DNA of 64,000 nucleotides from Trema orientale (lineage: Eukaryota; Streptophyta; Magnoliopsida; Rosales; Cannabaceae): NCBI GenBank assembly GCA_002914845.1, contig JXTC01000299.1:143854-207853 (forward strand), read 5' to 3'. Below, one piece after another: positions 1 to 11,820 of the stretch. The translations under genes and the position numbers were made by a program. The number at the start of each line of letters is the position of its first letter. Position 1 is the first letter of the stretch. A model generated the notes under the pieces. It did no database searches and was not told the origin of the DNA. It saw only the letters and a list, made by a program, of their open reading frames with translations.

Positions 1-34
<34 letters not shown>
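1..34. repeat. (GA)17 microsatellite
   Basis: The window opens inside an uninterrupted GA dinucleotide tract of 34 bases. Its true length is unknown because the left edge is cut. Confidence 0.95.
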
Positions 35-39
<5 letters not shown>

Positions 40-844
40 AATAAAGAAGGAAAAAATGTGACAAAATAAAATGACATAAAGAGAGGAGCATTTAATGCCC
101 ACCTACCAAGTTTGAATCGTCTTTTGGGCAAGGGACAGATATGGAAACCCATTTTTTTTATCTCTCCACTATTCCTAAGTTTTGATCCTTAAAAAAAAAA
201 AACACTATATCAACATAGTCCTAGAAGAGACTAAAGAGCTCAAATTAGTCCTATCTATATCTTTTTCTCTAAGTTAATAACCTTGGCTATAGCTGAGCTT
301 AGACAAGTTTCTCAAACAAGGCTTTAGGGTCATATGGTAAGGATAAAGAGTATTTCTAAGAAACGATCTTGTTTTAATGATCAATTTAATAAATGACCCT
401 TTTATAATTTTATTTTGATAAATAACTATTTTTTGGTTGATCTATTTGTTATAAAGTAAATCAAATTTTTAAAAAATAAATCAATTTTGAAAATTAATAA
501 ATTAATTTTTTTAAAAACGAAATCAATTTTCAAAAAATAAATCACTATATTTTGATATACTAAATATGAAAAAAGCTATTTTTTAAATAATTTTCAAAAT
601 TTAACTATTTTTTAACAGTGTTTAAAAAACAGTCATTTTACAAATTATGATCTATCCAGTCGTTTGGCTAAAAAGCCCTAAGATAAATAAACTAACACAA
701 TTGGGCCTCGACTAAGTTGAGATGGGCTTGAGATCCACCTTAGTTGCTTTGCCTTGCCTGACCCACCGAGTTGATATCGTCTATGCCTCAATTCTAATAA
801 ACAAATAAATAAAACATGAGAGGAGGACACGAGAGAAGGAGATG
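35..844. other. Intergenic, no gene seen
   Basis: AT-rich sequence with no ORF resembling a known protein. At about 345-665 there is a decayed repeat with phrases such as 'aataaatgaccc' and 'cgtttggctaaaaag' that recur around 25.3-27.0 kb and 29.4 kb, suggesting an old dispersed element. Confidence 0.5.
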
Positions 845-1153
845 GATAGGACTAACTTGGGCCAAAATGACTTCTTTTATATATTTTTTCAAAAATAATA
901 TTTTTGAGAGTGTCAAAAATATCTTGACTTTTTTTATATATTTTTTCAAAAATAACATTTTTGAGAGTGTCAAAAACATCTTGACCTATGGTCAAAAAGG
1001 TCAAGAGCTTCTTGACTATAAAAAAATCCTCAATAATAATTTTTTCATAGTCAAGAAGCTCTTGACCTATGTCAAGATATCCTTGACACTTCCAAATATA
1101 TCATTTTTAGAAAAATGTACAAAAAAATTATTTTGGCCTAAGTTAGTCCAATC
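845..1153. mobile_element. Foldback (MITE-like) element with nested inverted repeats
   Basis: The outer ends are inverted copies: left begins GGACTAACTTGGGCCAAAAT near 849, and the right end read on the other strand begins GGACTAACTTAGGCCAAAAT near 1150. Inside is a perfect 21-bp inverted pair (999-1019 and 1047-1067) around a 27-bp loop, plus a roughly 54-bp direct repeat (about 876-932 and 929-986). No clear target duplication was seen, so exact ends and superfamily are uncertain. A 118-codon open frame here is only the foldback read through. Confidence 0.7.
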
Positions 1154-1562
1154 CGTGTCATTTTTCTCATAAAACATGCAATTGTTATAGTCACCAGCTT
1201 CTAATAGTGGTGATAAATTTAGTTAAATATTTGAAAAAAGTGGTAATTGTCTACTTAACCCTTGTTATAGTCACCAGCTTCTTTTAACTTTATCATATAT
1301 ATGTAACAGTAGTTTATCTGATAATTTGCGGGGTCCTATAGCTATGATTTCATCATATGGAAAGGAAAAAAAAAACAAGAAAGAAAGACTTGCTATTATG
1401 TTTAGATTGAAATATTGATACAATGATCAAAGCAAAAACTAAACATGCTCCTTTTTTTTTGTTCTCTTTGTAGTTCTTTGTAGTTAGTAGTAAGTGAACT
1501 GAGACTTTGAGATTCCTTTTAAACAAAATTTATACCACTATACCAAGTCCACTACTGTACCT
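1154..1562. other. 3' flank of first SYT gene
   Basis: Downstream of the SYT stop codon at 1563 (gene reads leftward). It should hold the 3' UTR and polyadenylation site. I saw no canonical AATAAA on the minus strand close to the stop. Nothing else recognisable. Confidence 0.4.
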
Positions 1563-4500
1563 TCAAGCCATTTTCCAACTTAGCTCCACATGTATTTTCC
1601 CATTTTTCGAATCGATCAAGTGATACTTGTTGTTGATGCGCCCATTGTGTAGAACATCACTCAGATTAATATCGATGTACCCCAATGATTCCTACATGAT
1701 GAAACGTATGCAAAATCTTCGACACATTGTTAAAAGTATATGTCCAGGATATTAAGGTAAAGAAAATAAGCAAATCTTTGGTAAAAGATACCTTTGATCG
1801 GAGATGAATGCCTGCTCTTTTGCTTAAAACCTCAATGTGGATCTTCTCCTGCAAAGGAGGCTCCTCAAGCATGAATTGGAACTCTTCATTCCAAGTGGGG
1901 TCGTGAGTTTTCTTCATCATCTAAAAAACCAACCTCCAGATAAAGTCAATGAAACAAGTAGAAGTTAGTCATGACATTTTATCTCGGAGTTGACATATGA
2001 GTTTCGTGAGAACGAAAAATGAACTCAGTACTAACTGTTTAATGAAAGGTCTTGTCTGGTAACTAACTGAAACTTTGTGTTCTAGGGAAGAATATGCATG
2101 TGTTTAACAAATTATAAAGAGGTAAAGTTCACCTTTGTTTTCCTTTTTTCTCCTCTAAAGAGAATCAAAGCATAAGGGTTGCTGTGATGCTCGCCCTCTA
2201 CATCTTCGGCTCCCTGGATCGTCACCAAGAGCACACCTGCCCCACCAAAGGCCCCTTCATCCGATGTCCTAGCGTTCCCATTTTCCATGCTCTCATATCC
2301 ATCCCCATTTTCATGAATGTTGATGCTGTCTGTTCTAAAAGGAACATAAGTCAGCTCCACCACAAGCTGGCCTCTTCGCTTCCTGTTCTGAGGATCGTTG
2401 ACATTCGTATTCTTGACCAGATCAAGCGTGAATTCCTTTGTCGTATTTGGCGTTAACAGCTTCAGAGGAACTAACTGCATTCCTAGCCTGTCATGTCCAC
2501 CAACCTGAAATACAGAATGGAAACGAGTTGAAGATTGAACTGCCTTTCGAAATGCAAAACTCAGACTAAGCCAATCTAACTCTCCTGTGTGGCTTGAGTT
2601 TCATTTCTTTATAAGGAAGTTTAAGGTGATCCTAGAGAGACACTAGAGGAGAAAGTAATAAATAATGACCACACAGGGGGGTGGATATTGCGATTACTTT
2701 TCGGATTCATAAGCACAAATAGCATAGAGAACATTTTGTCCCTTAACTCCTTAGAATGTCCTTTTCAACTTTCTGACTCTGCACTATGATTCTTGGAAAA
2801 GTTTGGAATCGTTCGGGTTTCATGAGAATAAGAGAAGGGAATAACAAGCTTCAGTTATATCAGGAGTTATTCTTCCTTGATTTTTCAGTTTCAAAAGAAT
2901 TGTTCTGGAATCTGTACAAAACTGAGTTTGACAGCGATAACTATACCTTCACGGCCAATTTTCAACGAATCCTTATCATCAAGAAGTCCATTAAAAACTT
3001 GCAACGTGTATCGGGTTGTTCAGGTAACATGTAGGAGAAAAATTGTAGTGTGTGAAGTCTCACAATTTATATACCTAGGAGTTTAGTAATGCAACTAGTG
3101 AACTTGAGAACTCAGAAAAAAAAAAGGTTAAGAGAATAACCTTGTCCCAGTCATAGACTTGTAATTCGAGAGCTTGAAGCTGCGGGTCCTTAACAATAAG
3201 CCTAAACTTCTCATTCCACTCAGGATTCAAGTTTTTCATCTTGATAGTAGTTCTCTTTGGTGGCAGCCTCTCTCCACTAAAGCTGAGTTTGACGTAGGGA
3301 TCAGAAGTTCCCAAAATGTCCATCTTCAAAAGCTTCAGCGCCCGAACAACCTTCACATGTAGGATTCCCACAGGCTTCTTTACAGCCACTCTATTGAAGG
3401 ATTGGCAAGAACAAAAGTTCAATCAGTGTGTTTCAGTTCGGATAATATATGAGATATTATACTCCTGCACTTTATTCAACTTTATAAGTTATTTCCAAAA
3501 ATGGCTGAGTAATGAGTTCTCTTACTCCTACCATGTCAAGAGAAAGAAAATAGCAAGGCACAAATTGTATCCACTAACAGAGACCATGTAAGAAAGAAAT
3601 TTCATTTATGAAACAAGTGTATTCCCATATGTCATAGTAACATGGCTCTTTATTTTGTTGCTCCATTTAAGATGGTTACCATGAATTTAATGTCATACAA
3701 AATAGAATGAGGGTGTCACAAAAAATGTAAAGAAGTAATACTAACTCGGGCTGTTTCACTTCTTGACTAAGGATATCATGCATCAGTTAGAAACATGTTA
3801 CATCTATTGGATAGCAGAACTTGGTCAGAAAATTGTAGTTAGTAATTAGTCATTGGAATCTTATAGAACCGATAAGGTTAAAACACAATCACCTTTACCA
3901 AAACAGGCTACTTCCCAATGATATAAACTTACGTGGAGGCATCAAGAATAGGTATTTCAAGAGTATGGGGCCAGAGGTAGAGATTTGCAACTTGTTTCTT
4001 GATAGTCTCCTGAAATCACCAAAAACAATTAGTTGATTCGAATTAGTCATCCACCACATTAGATGATTCTCAGATGAAAAAACAAACAAATCCTACCCCT
4101 AATAAAATTAGTGGTGAGGCACCTGAACAAACCGGTAGACGCCAGGTATGGACATGATGTCCGCTCCTAGTATTTTCAAGCCAAAATCTACATGAGGCTG
4201 CAATAATCAGGAAAGAAAAGTCATCATAGCATAATATAATGATGCCTAAATGACAAATTTCATAAGCAAAAAAAAAAAAAAAAAATGTATGCCCTATTGT
4301 GTCCGGAAAGTACTACTTCTACTCACCTTCTCCATCAACGAAACCACAATGTTCGCAAAACATGGAAAGGTGGGAACAAGAGGTTTCAAAGTTATCCGCG
4401 GAGAAGCAAATATTTGCAAATCCACTAGCTGAGAATTAGCACAATGAGTCATCTTTGAATAAAATGCATCTACACTGCAGGAAAACAAACAAGCACATTT

Positions 4501-5855
4501 TTTCTTTCTAAGGATCTCTACTAACCTGAATTGTAAGTCTTCGAGAAAACAATTTTATTGTCAGAACAATATTGGGATTGCCAGCCCATCGAAATGCCGG
4601 TTCCATGACTAGTTCTTTCTCATTAGTCTCATACACCTTCATACCTAGAAATTCCCAAAAGACTTCTAAGATTATTATTAAAACCTTCTGTATTAAAAGA
4701 AACAGATGATCCAAGAAGTATACTCACCATAAATATTAGGAGGAAGAGTTCCAAGACTTAGACTCTCAAACTCGATTGCTTCGATATGATACTTCCCAAT
4801 GTACTGCATAAATATAGGTTGTGCCATGCTTCTTATCACACTACACACTCCCTGCAGATCACACAAACCCAATCTCAGCTACATTTAACATTTTCATTCT
4901 TTAAAATAACAAATTTAGTATCACCACCTTATTGAGGTAAGGCCACATTTGCAAGATGAACTTGTTTAGCCAGTCTACCTGAATTTGAAGGCATATAACA
5001 AACATACTAAGGTAAATGACAACATAATATAAGCTATAAGCAAAAAGAAAAGAAGCATTCCATCTGGAAAAGAATGAATCAAAGGAAGTACTAACTCGAT
5101 CGTAATCCGGGGTTTTCACCCACATTGGAATTTCAGGCATGATTTCTTCCAAAGCACTTGTCTCTAACTCATTTAGTGGCCTGATTACGGGATCCTGAAA
5201 CATTGGATATTTTAAATTGTAAAAGAAGTCAAAAGGAAAAGAACTACACTCAAAACTTACTAAAGGGCATTTGACTTTGAAATTTCTTTCTAGTATTATT
5301 GAATTGTTGAAAAATATCTGATCTTTACAATTCAAAAACACAAATAGAATTGAAAAAAAAAAAAAAAATGGAGCCAAAGGCCCCAATAGCCTTAAACACA
5401 GCTTAAAAGCACAAAACTTGAATCTTCTTCTAAACTAACTTTTTAAAGATACATATACAGAAAAAGAACAATCATATAATAGTTAATAAGAAGAACATTA
5501 CAATGCCAACTAGGTGAACAGTAGAGTACATTCTCAAATTTTAATCACTTTCAGATTTAAAATAAATAAATAAATAAAGAAAGAAACCCATTTCAAGAAA
5601 CTCCAACAAAGAACCCTGTTATAATCAACCAGACCCAAAACTCAAAATGTTCATCAATATAAACAAATAATATACGATTAACATCATAACATCTAATTCC
5701 ATAGACACACACATATATATATACATATATATATATTCATGTACCTTCACTTCATCGGACTCTCTGTAAATGAATAGAAAAAAACCCACCAAGAGTCCAC
5801 CACAGATTCCAATTCCAAAACCAAGAATCCCCAAGAAACTGCTTAGAAGACCCAT
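1563..5855 (-). CDS. SYT3-like: Plant synaptotagmin (SYT3-like), ER-plasma membrane tether, copy 1
   Basis: Twelve coding exons, 5' to 3' on the minus strand: 5855-5745, 5194-5096, 4978-4928, 4851-4728, 4644-4526, 4428-4327, 4197-4123, 4009-3933, 3390-3141, 2504-2133, 1920-1792, 1691-1563. All introns are GT-AG and the frame is open for 545 residues, the usual family length (about 540). Residues 4-30 form a hydrophobic N-terminal anchor starting MGLLSSFLGILGFGIG. An SMP domain follows (about 66-250, with the family motif RWAGNPNI). C2A (about 257-360) carries D277, D283, D333, D335 and D341 at the calcium positions. C2B (about 423-545) has N445 in NPY where an Asp would be, and no DxD loop, so it probably does not bind calcium. 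Plant SYTs are ER proteins that tether the plasma membrane and move lipid through SMP dimers. By eye it is closer to Arabidopsis SYT3 than SYT1 or SYT2. About 70% identical to the copy at 13103-17477 over the first 250 residues. Confidence 0.96.
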
Positions 5856-8800
5856 ATTTCTGATTGAACAGATATACAGTGGATGAAAAAACTCAAGAGA
5901 AAGAAAAGAATAAATAAAGAGTTTTAAGTAACAAGAGGCATTAATTGAAATGTTAATGAGACAGAAGAAAGAAAAAAGAGGATGACTTTTTTTTCTTGGC
6001 AAAAGCTGACAAAGCGCGAAACTCGAAGATAATATTTTCTCGGGAAAATGGTAGCTACATGGGAAGGTGGGAACTGGTAACGAATAGAATTCTAATGATC
6101 CTAGAACACACACAAAATTACTAAAAAAAAAAAAAAAAAAAACAGGGCGCCAAAATATGGAGAGAGATAAAGCTACAGCTTGTCTTTTACTTCAAATCAA
6201 ACAGTTCCATATATGTATGTATGTACTACACATACATGCATTTATATGGCTTTGGCTTTTGACGTGTGAAAGTACCTCTGCACCTTCCTACTCTAACCTT
6301 TTTAGGTGTTTACTTTCTTCTAATTTGGTTATAAATATAACTAATCGGTGCTAATACTTAATGCGGAGTAGCGGTAGAACCGATCTGTTTTCTACTCTCA
6401 TGTCTTAGAGAGTGATATGCGAATTTTACTAAAATTTATTATATTATTATAATACAATATATTAGAGTCCATATGCACATATCTAGCGGTATATTAAGAA
6501 TATAAAATAAAATAGTCATAGCATTCTAACATAATGTGAATCTATTCTTTTAAGTGGTTATGGTAAATGACGTGTCCGTACATTTTAGGAATCATATTAG
6601 TATATAAAAGAAGTGAAATAAATTTAGTGAAATATTAGCTATTTAATCACCAAAACAAGAGAGGGAATTAAGGGAACATATTAGCTGTATTCCTATGGAA
6701 ATTATTGAGGGGATGAGTAATATATATCTTAGAATGCAAGTAAACAGTTTAAGTACTTTCTTTTTTTTTAAATGAAATTAAAAAGGTAAGAAGTTACACC
6801 GTGCTGTCTTAGTATGGAGCATAAGCCTTACTATTCCATCCACAATAAATGTTCTTTCCCCTTTTCTATTCATTTATGAGCTTAATGTACACAATTAAGA
6901 AATATTATTTTGTAAGCTCGATATAAACAATGAAATTGACAAGGGAAACACAAATACAATCTTTGATTCTTTGTCTAATTTATTTTGAAAATATTTCTTA
7001 TTACGATTTTTTATATTAGGGCCATTAAACCTGCCTAAGCACTTAAAATAATACATAAGAAATGTGATAAATGTCACGGGTCTTGAAAGTATCTATTCGT
7101 TCTATGCCTATGTTGTATAATTTAACTGAAAACTCATTGTACTTAGAAACCAAAAAAATGAAGGGGGGAAGAAGTTGTAATATGATGGTAAATATTATAT
7201 TGAATAGACGTACCACTCGAGTAAGAACTATTTTTAAAGTAGTATATGCCGCGTTCACATTGATCTATTATTAATTGTTAAGATTCATGAAACAACATAC
7301 AGAATCTCCAATAATTTTTTTATTTAAAAAGTATTCTTTTAAGAGATAGGCCATCTCAAAAGCAAATGAAAAAGGTAAAGCAAAATCTCTGATTCTCTAT
7401 ACTCAGATTCATTCTTATTCTCCGGGGAGAACAAAATCTTTGATTTTATATTTGGATAGCTGGGATTTTGTGGAGTTAGAGCAACAACTCCTCAATTATA
7501 CTTGACATGTCTTTAATAATTAATCTTACGTCAATCTTACATGTTTATAGGTACACATGGTTGTGAGTATCAAGTAATTTCATATACAATCGCATCACAA
7601 TCAAATAATATTCAAGACTAGCTACAAGTTTTAACAAAATTTTGATATATATATATACGAATTTTACATTACAAAATATTCCCATTAGAATTCTTGTAAT
7701 TGTTAAGAACAATAATGTTGGTGCGTACCATCTCTAATCCTAATTTTTTGTTGTAAACAATTGTAACTCTATAATTGGTACAACATACAGTATATAAAGA
7801 AGGGTAATGTTATGGGACACTATCCTTGTGACTCTAAAATTGTACAACATACAATATGTAAAGAAGGGTAATGTTATGAGACACCACATTATAATACCCA
7901 ATATCATTTGAAGAATTGACATGTTAATTTGTTATTAACTGATTATATTAGATTAATTATAGGTCCCACACAAATTTTACCCGAAGTGTAATTACAATCA
8001 ATCAGTGACGCATAAAGTAGTACTGAGCACCACTGAAAGTAGCATTTCCTACTCCTTCAAAGTGAATTATGATGACTTATGGTATTACTCTATAATAAAT
8101 AAGATTAATAATACTTTCATGATTTGGTTAAAAAATAAGACTCGTTGTTAAAAAAAAAAAAAAAATTGAATTAGAATTTTGATACCTGTGCGTAAATTAT
8201 ACTCAATTCAATTGGGTAAGTTTAAAACCGGAACCTTGACCTAATCAAGGTTCCTTTTTCTTGCAGACAGATGAGAAATGTTAGCTTAGAAAAGCAAACT
8301 TCTTTTGTATGTTTGTCCAGTAGATCAACAATAATAGATTGATTATTCTATTAGAAAAAGTGAAAGAATAATAATAATAATAAAAAAAGAGACTTAAACC
8401 ATTAAGAAAGAAAGAAAATGAAAAAAAGTAATAATAATAAAATAAAGTTAGCATCATCAGCATTTTCCCAGGTTTCCAAATGGTAGGTCCCGTGCTCAAT
8501 TGACTTCTTTTCGCATATGTTTTTCCTTTTCATGTCGCACGTAGATGCATGAAATGGTTCCACACATACCCTTTCGTTTTCTTCCCCATAATGTTTAATA
8601 AATTCCAATTTAGAACTATACCTTCGTTCCTTTTTTTTAATTTTTTTTTTATTTATATACATACATTCGTTCTTTTCAACAATGTATGAAAAGAACATGT
8701 AAGTTATGTTTTACAAGTCTTTCAAAAAAAAATTATATTTTACAAGTAAATGTCGTTAATATGTACCGAGCAAAAAAAATGTTGTTAATATATAATCTAA

Positions 8801-9173
8801 CTTAAATAATATATATTTTATTCTTCCAACAACTTTTGGACATTTCACAACCTTCCCCTTACTGCACTTTTTTGGTTTTTTCAGTTATTTTAATCTTAAC
8901 CAAAATTGAAGTGTTGAAACTGTCCCGATGCCCCTTCCCCGGTTAAAATGTACTGTGTAGACTCAAATTCTTGGGAATTGTTGGATGGCCCTTTTTTGTT
9001 TTTTGTTTTTTTTGCCTCTCTCTCTCTCTCTCACATACATGCTTGATGTAAAAAACTCATGTGATCCGTATAACCCATTTTTCTTGTGATTGTTATAAAC
9101 TAACAATTTATTTTCTTGTCACATATCGAACAAGCGTTATATCCTATGATAGAAAGGAATACTCAAATAGGTT
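5856..9173. other. Upstream region of first SYT gene, no gene seen
   Basis: This 3.3-kb stretch upstream of the first SYT ATG (5855) should contain its 5' UTR and promoter, but no convincing TATA or TSS signal stands out. Open frames here are short and shadow-like. It contains the 60-bp tandem duplication at 7765-7886, a (CT)n tract at 9016-9033 and several poly(A/T) runs. Confidence 0.45.
7765..7886. repeat. Two-copy tandem repeat, about 62-bp period
   Basis: The unit from 'gtaactctataattggtac' to 'atgttatgggacac' (7765-7823) is followed directly by a diverged copy (7827-7886, 'gtgactctaaaattgtac' to 'atgttatgagacac'). About nine in ten aligned positions agree. A simple local duplication. 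Confidence 0.85.
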
Positions 9174-9178
9174 CCATA

Positions 9179-10453
9179 TGTTAGAAAAATGTGTAAAGGG
9201 TTAAATGGGTTAAGGAAATAATTTGGACTTGGTTTGTGCTTGGAAGCCCAAGTGGATTATAAGTCTAAATTTGTTATAAAAATCCATTTTCATGAACTAT
9301 TTTGAAGCTAAAAATTGAGTGGGACCCACATTTTGTTGATGAAAGGTCTTCGTTCTTGTTCTCCTCCGCGAGTACATCGATTTCGTATATTCACACGCTC
9401 GAAATGGTGCACGGATGAATGAGAAATTGTTGCTCAAAAGTGTACCATTGAAATGGAAAAAATGAAAGAGAAATGTTAGAGTCCCACATTGGTGGGAAAT
9501 GCATGGTGCAAGTGGTTTATATAGAACCTTGTTTTGTGATAGTAGTAAGAATAACTACCATAGATGCTCTCTCAGGCGTGCGCAGGGGTGCGAATCTTCG
9601 AGTTTGGGCCAGAATTTGCATGGGTTCGTGTGTGCCCGCACTTGCGGACACGAATGTCAGGCCGAAACTTGGACCATAGTAAACCCAATCTTTTGTTGCG
9701 GCCCAGTACAATTTTTCTTTCTTTTTTGACCATTCTGCTGCATGAAACTGCCCAGAAACGTTTTGGATGCCAAGTCTTTTAACCAGATTAATGTTTTGAT
9801 GCTCAAAACTGCCAAAGCATGAATGTGACGTTTTGTCATGGCTGTTAATGGCTTTAAAAAAAAAAAAGTTTGTAACAACCATGTTTATGGCTAAAAATGT
9901 TTGGAGTTTAATGGATAAGTTTTCTGGTTTTGCTAACAGGTCCCCCCCTTGGAAGCTATAAAAGGAGAGCTTCTCCTCCTCATTTGGCACACCAAAAAAA
10001 AAAAATCAGAAGCCTTCTCCTCTCTGGTTTCTATCCTTCCCTCTCTCTAATCTCTAGTTCGAGTGTTCTTCAGTTCTTGAGTTTACTCTTTGAAGTTCAT
10101 CGAGTGTTTAAGAATTTTGTATCTAGGGTTCTTCTTAGTGTGTTGGAGTTCAAATCTATCCAGTTCATAGAATGGAGGTGTTGGTGCTTTGCCTGCCACT
10201 CTTAGTCGTTGTATCATAGGAAACTGACGCTACCTAAAGTCCTCAAGCATTCAAGTAGAGGGAGCGAATTAGTTTTAAGGACACTGTATCCTACACAGGC
10301 CTCGACGGTAATAGTGTATCCGAAGTGCTACTGAAATTCCATTGAAGTGTGGACCAAACTTTTGGCAACTTTAAATATTATTTTAAAGTATATTGTAAAC
10401 GTTTGTTAAATTTCTTTGTAACCTTATATAATGCATGTTAATTATATCCTACA
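9179..10453. mobile_element. Solo LTR (probably Ty1/copia), 1275 bp
   Basis: The segment starts TGTTAG and ends CCTACA (TG...CA ends, imperfect terminal inverts), and is flanked on both sides by the same 5 bp, CCATA (9174-9178 and 10454-10458). That is the signature of an integrated LTR. No internal region or second LTR is nearby, so it is best read as a solo LTR left by LTR-LTR recombination. It contains a strong TATA (TATAAAA at 9957-9963, plus strand) about 500 bp from the right end and phrases such as 'agtagagggagcgaattag' typical of transcribed copia LTR sequence. Copia assignment is from general resemblance only. Confidence 0.72.
9481..9523 (+). promoter_or_regulatory. snRNA-type promoter signature: USE-like element plus TTTATATA
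   Basis: GTCCCACATTG at 9481-9491 differs by one C-to-T change from the plant snRNA upstream sequence element RTCCCACATCG, and TTTATATA (the plant snRNA TATA form) starts at 9516. The 24-bp gap matches the short Pol III (U6-type) spacing, not the longer gap of Pol II snRNA genes. It lies inside the solo LTR. Sequence match is direct; any transcription is inference. Confidence 0.45.
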
Positions 10454-10702
10454 CCATATTCATTGATTATCCATAATAAGATTGCTTTGAGAGTAAAATC
10501 TTCATTAATATTAAGAGTAAAATCTTTATTAATAATTGTTAACACCATCGTTCAGTAAAATGTTCAAATCATCAAGCAATTAGACAAACACACATTAGTG
10601 TCATGATTATCAATTTGTCTAAGTCCTAATATTAACACCGTCAGAAATGTAAATTTTAGTTAAGCATATCATCCTAACGCAATATCCTCGATGCGATCTA
10701 AT

Positions 10703-11090
10703 GGTATGTTTGGTTGGTTGGAATGGAATAGTCATTTTTTTTCAAGATTTATTCCATTATTTGGTCGGACTTTAAAGTATGAAATTAAGATTCTTTTGAT
10801 TCTTTTGGAATCTTAATTCCAATAATTAGTAGAATTCTTATTCATTCCAAAAAGCTAAGGAATAATGATTCTAAATTTTTGTCAATTAGTTTAAAACTCA
10901 ATTTTTCCTTTTTGCCCTATTAGGATATCTAAAAATAATGGTATTTTGGTCAATACAATATTTATTCTATTCAATTACACTAATTCAACTAAACAATGAA
11001 ATATCATTTTTATTCTCATTTCAATTCCACTTCATTATGATTCCCATTACTATTCCTATTCCATTCCATCAAACCAAATATGAACTTAGG
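10703..11090. mobile_element. MITE-like element with TTTGGTTNGNTGGAATGGAATA ends
   Basis: The left end contains 'tttggttggttggaatggaa' and the right end, read on the other strand, 'tttggtttgatggaatggaa', giving inverted termini of about 25 bp around a 390-bp non-coding body. Target duplication was not clear. A more decayed relative may lie at 20033-20675. Confidence 0.6.
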
Positions 11091-11444
11091 GTAATTGGGT
11101 AACTTCACAAATCTATCCAGTTGCACTAGTTTTTCCTAGTATATAAAGGACATTCGGGCCAATTTAGAGAGGTTGAGATTACACGTGCATAGAAATCCAC
11201 AAAAGTCTGAGAAGTGTAAAATTGCCCTTTTTTTTGTATTATTTATTTTTTATGATAGTGAAAATTTACAACGGCTGAACATAGATATAATTCTTACATA
11301 GAGATTGAACTTTTATAAATCTCATGTGTGTTTGTGTTGCTTTCTGTTTTATTACTCTCTTTCATAAATGACTAAGAAATTTACAAATATGCTAATTTGT
11401 GATTGGTACAATATAATATCAAGTAAATTAAATAACATTAATAT

Positions 11445-11685
11445 ATATACATATATAGGTTGCCAAATCAATAAGTTTTTTTTTTTAGTCGTTGGATCAT
11501 CATCTAAAGATGATCCAACGACTATAATGATGTACATGAAAAGACATGTATCATTAATGTTATTTCTCTCTTCTACTTTTTACTATAAAAAATGTACATG
11601 ATAAATTTTAATTGGCCAAAATGATACCTATGCATAGGTAAAAAAAAATACCTACTAGATTGGTGCCCATATATATATAGAGTTT
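11445..11685. mobile_element. TA-tract-associated MITE with 16-bp perfect hairpin
   Basis: Imperfect inverted ends abut (TA)n: left 'ggttgccaaatcaataag', right on the other strand 'gggcaccaatctagtaggta'. Inside, 11486-11501 and 11509-11524 form a perfect 16-bp inverted repeat with a 7-bp loop. Related sequence occurs at 38050-38135 and at 61023-61056, also beside (TA)n. Confidence 0.6.
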
Positions 11686-11820
11686 GAATTAGCTAACTCA
11701 TATTATACAACCTATTTAAAAGATGACAACTTGGTAAAGAAAGAGGTCTAGTGTTAACTCGTTGTTGTAATTCAAATTTTCTATTCTAGTTGGTATTTAT
11801 ATTGCTACTCCATTTGTAAT

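Noticed and set aside
816..1172. 118-codon plus-strand frame
   Set aside because: It is the foldback element at 845-1153 read through; repeats such as IYFFKNNIFESVKNILT are its direct repeats.
5625..6113. 162-codon minus-strand frame read as one gene
   Set aside because: Only the part from the ATG at 5855 to 5745 is SYT exon 1; upstream codons are 5' flank and downstream codons are intron 1.
9517..9990. 157-codon minus-strand open frame
   Set aside because: Lies wholly within the solo LTR, has no domain, and is best explained as a long chance frame in its GC-richer part.
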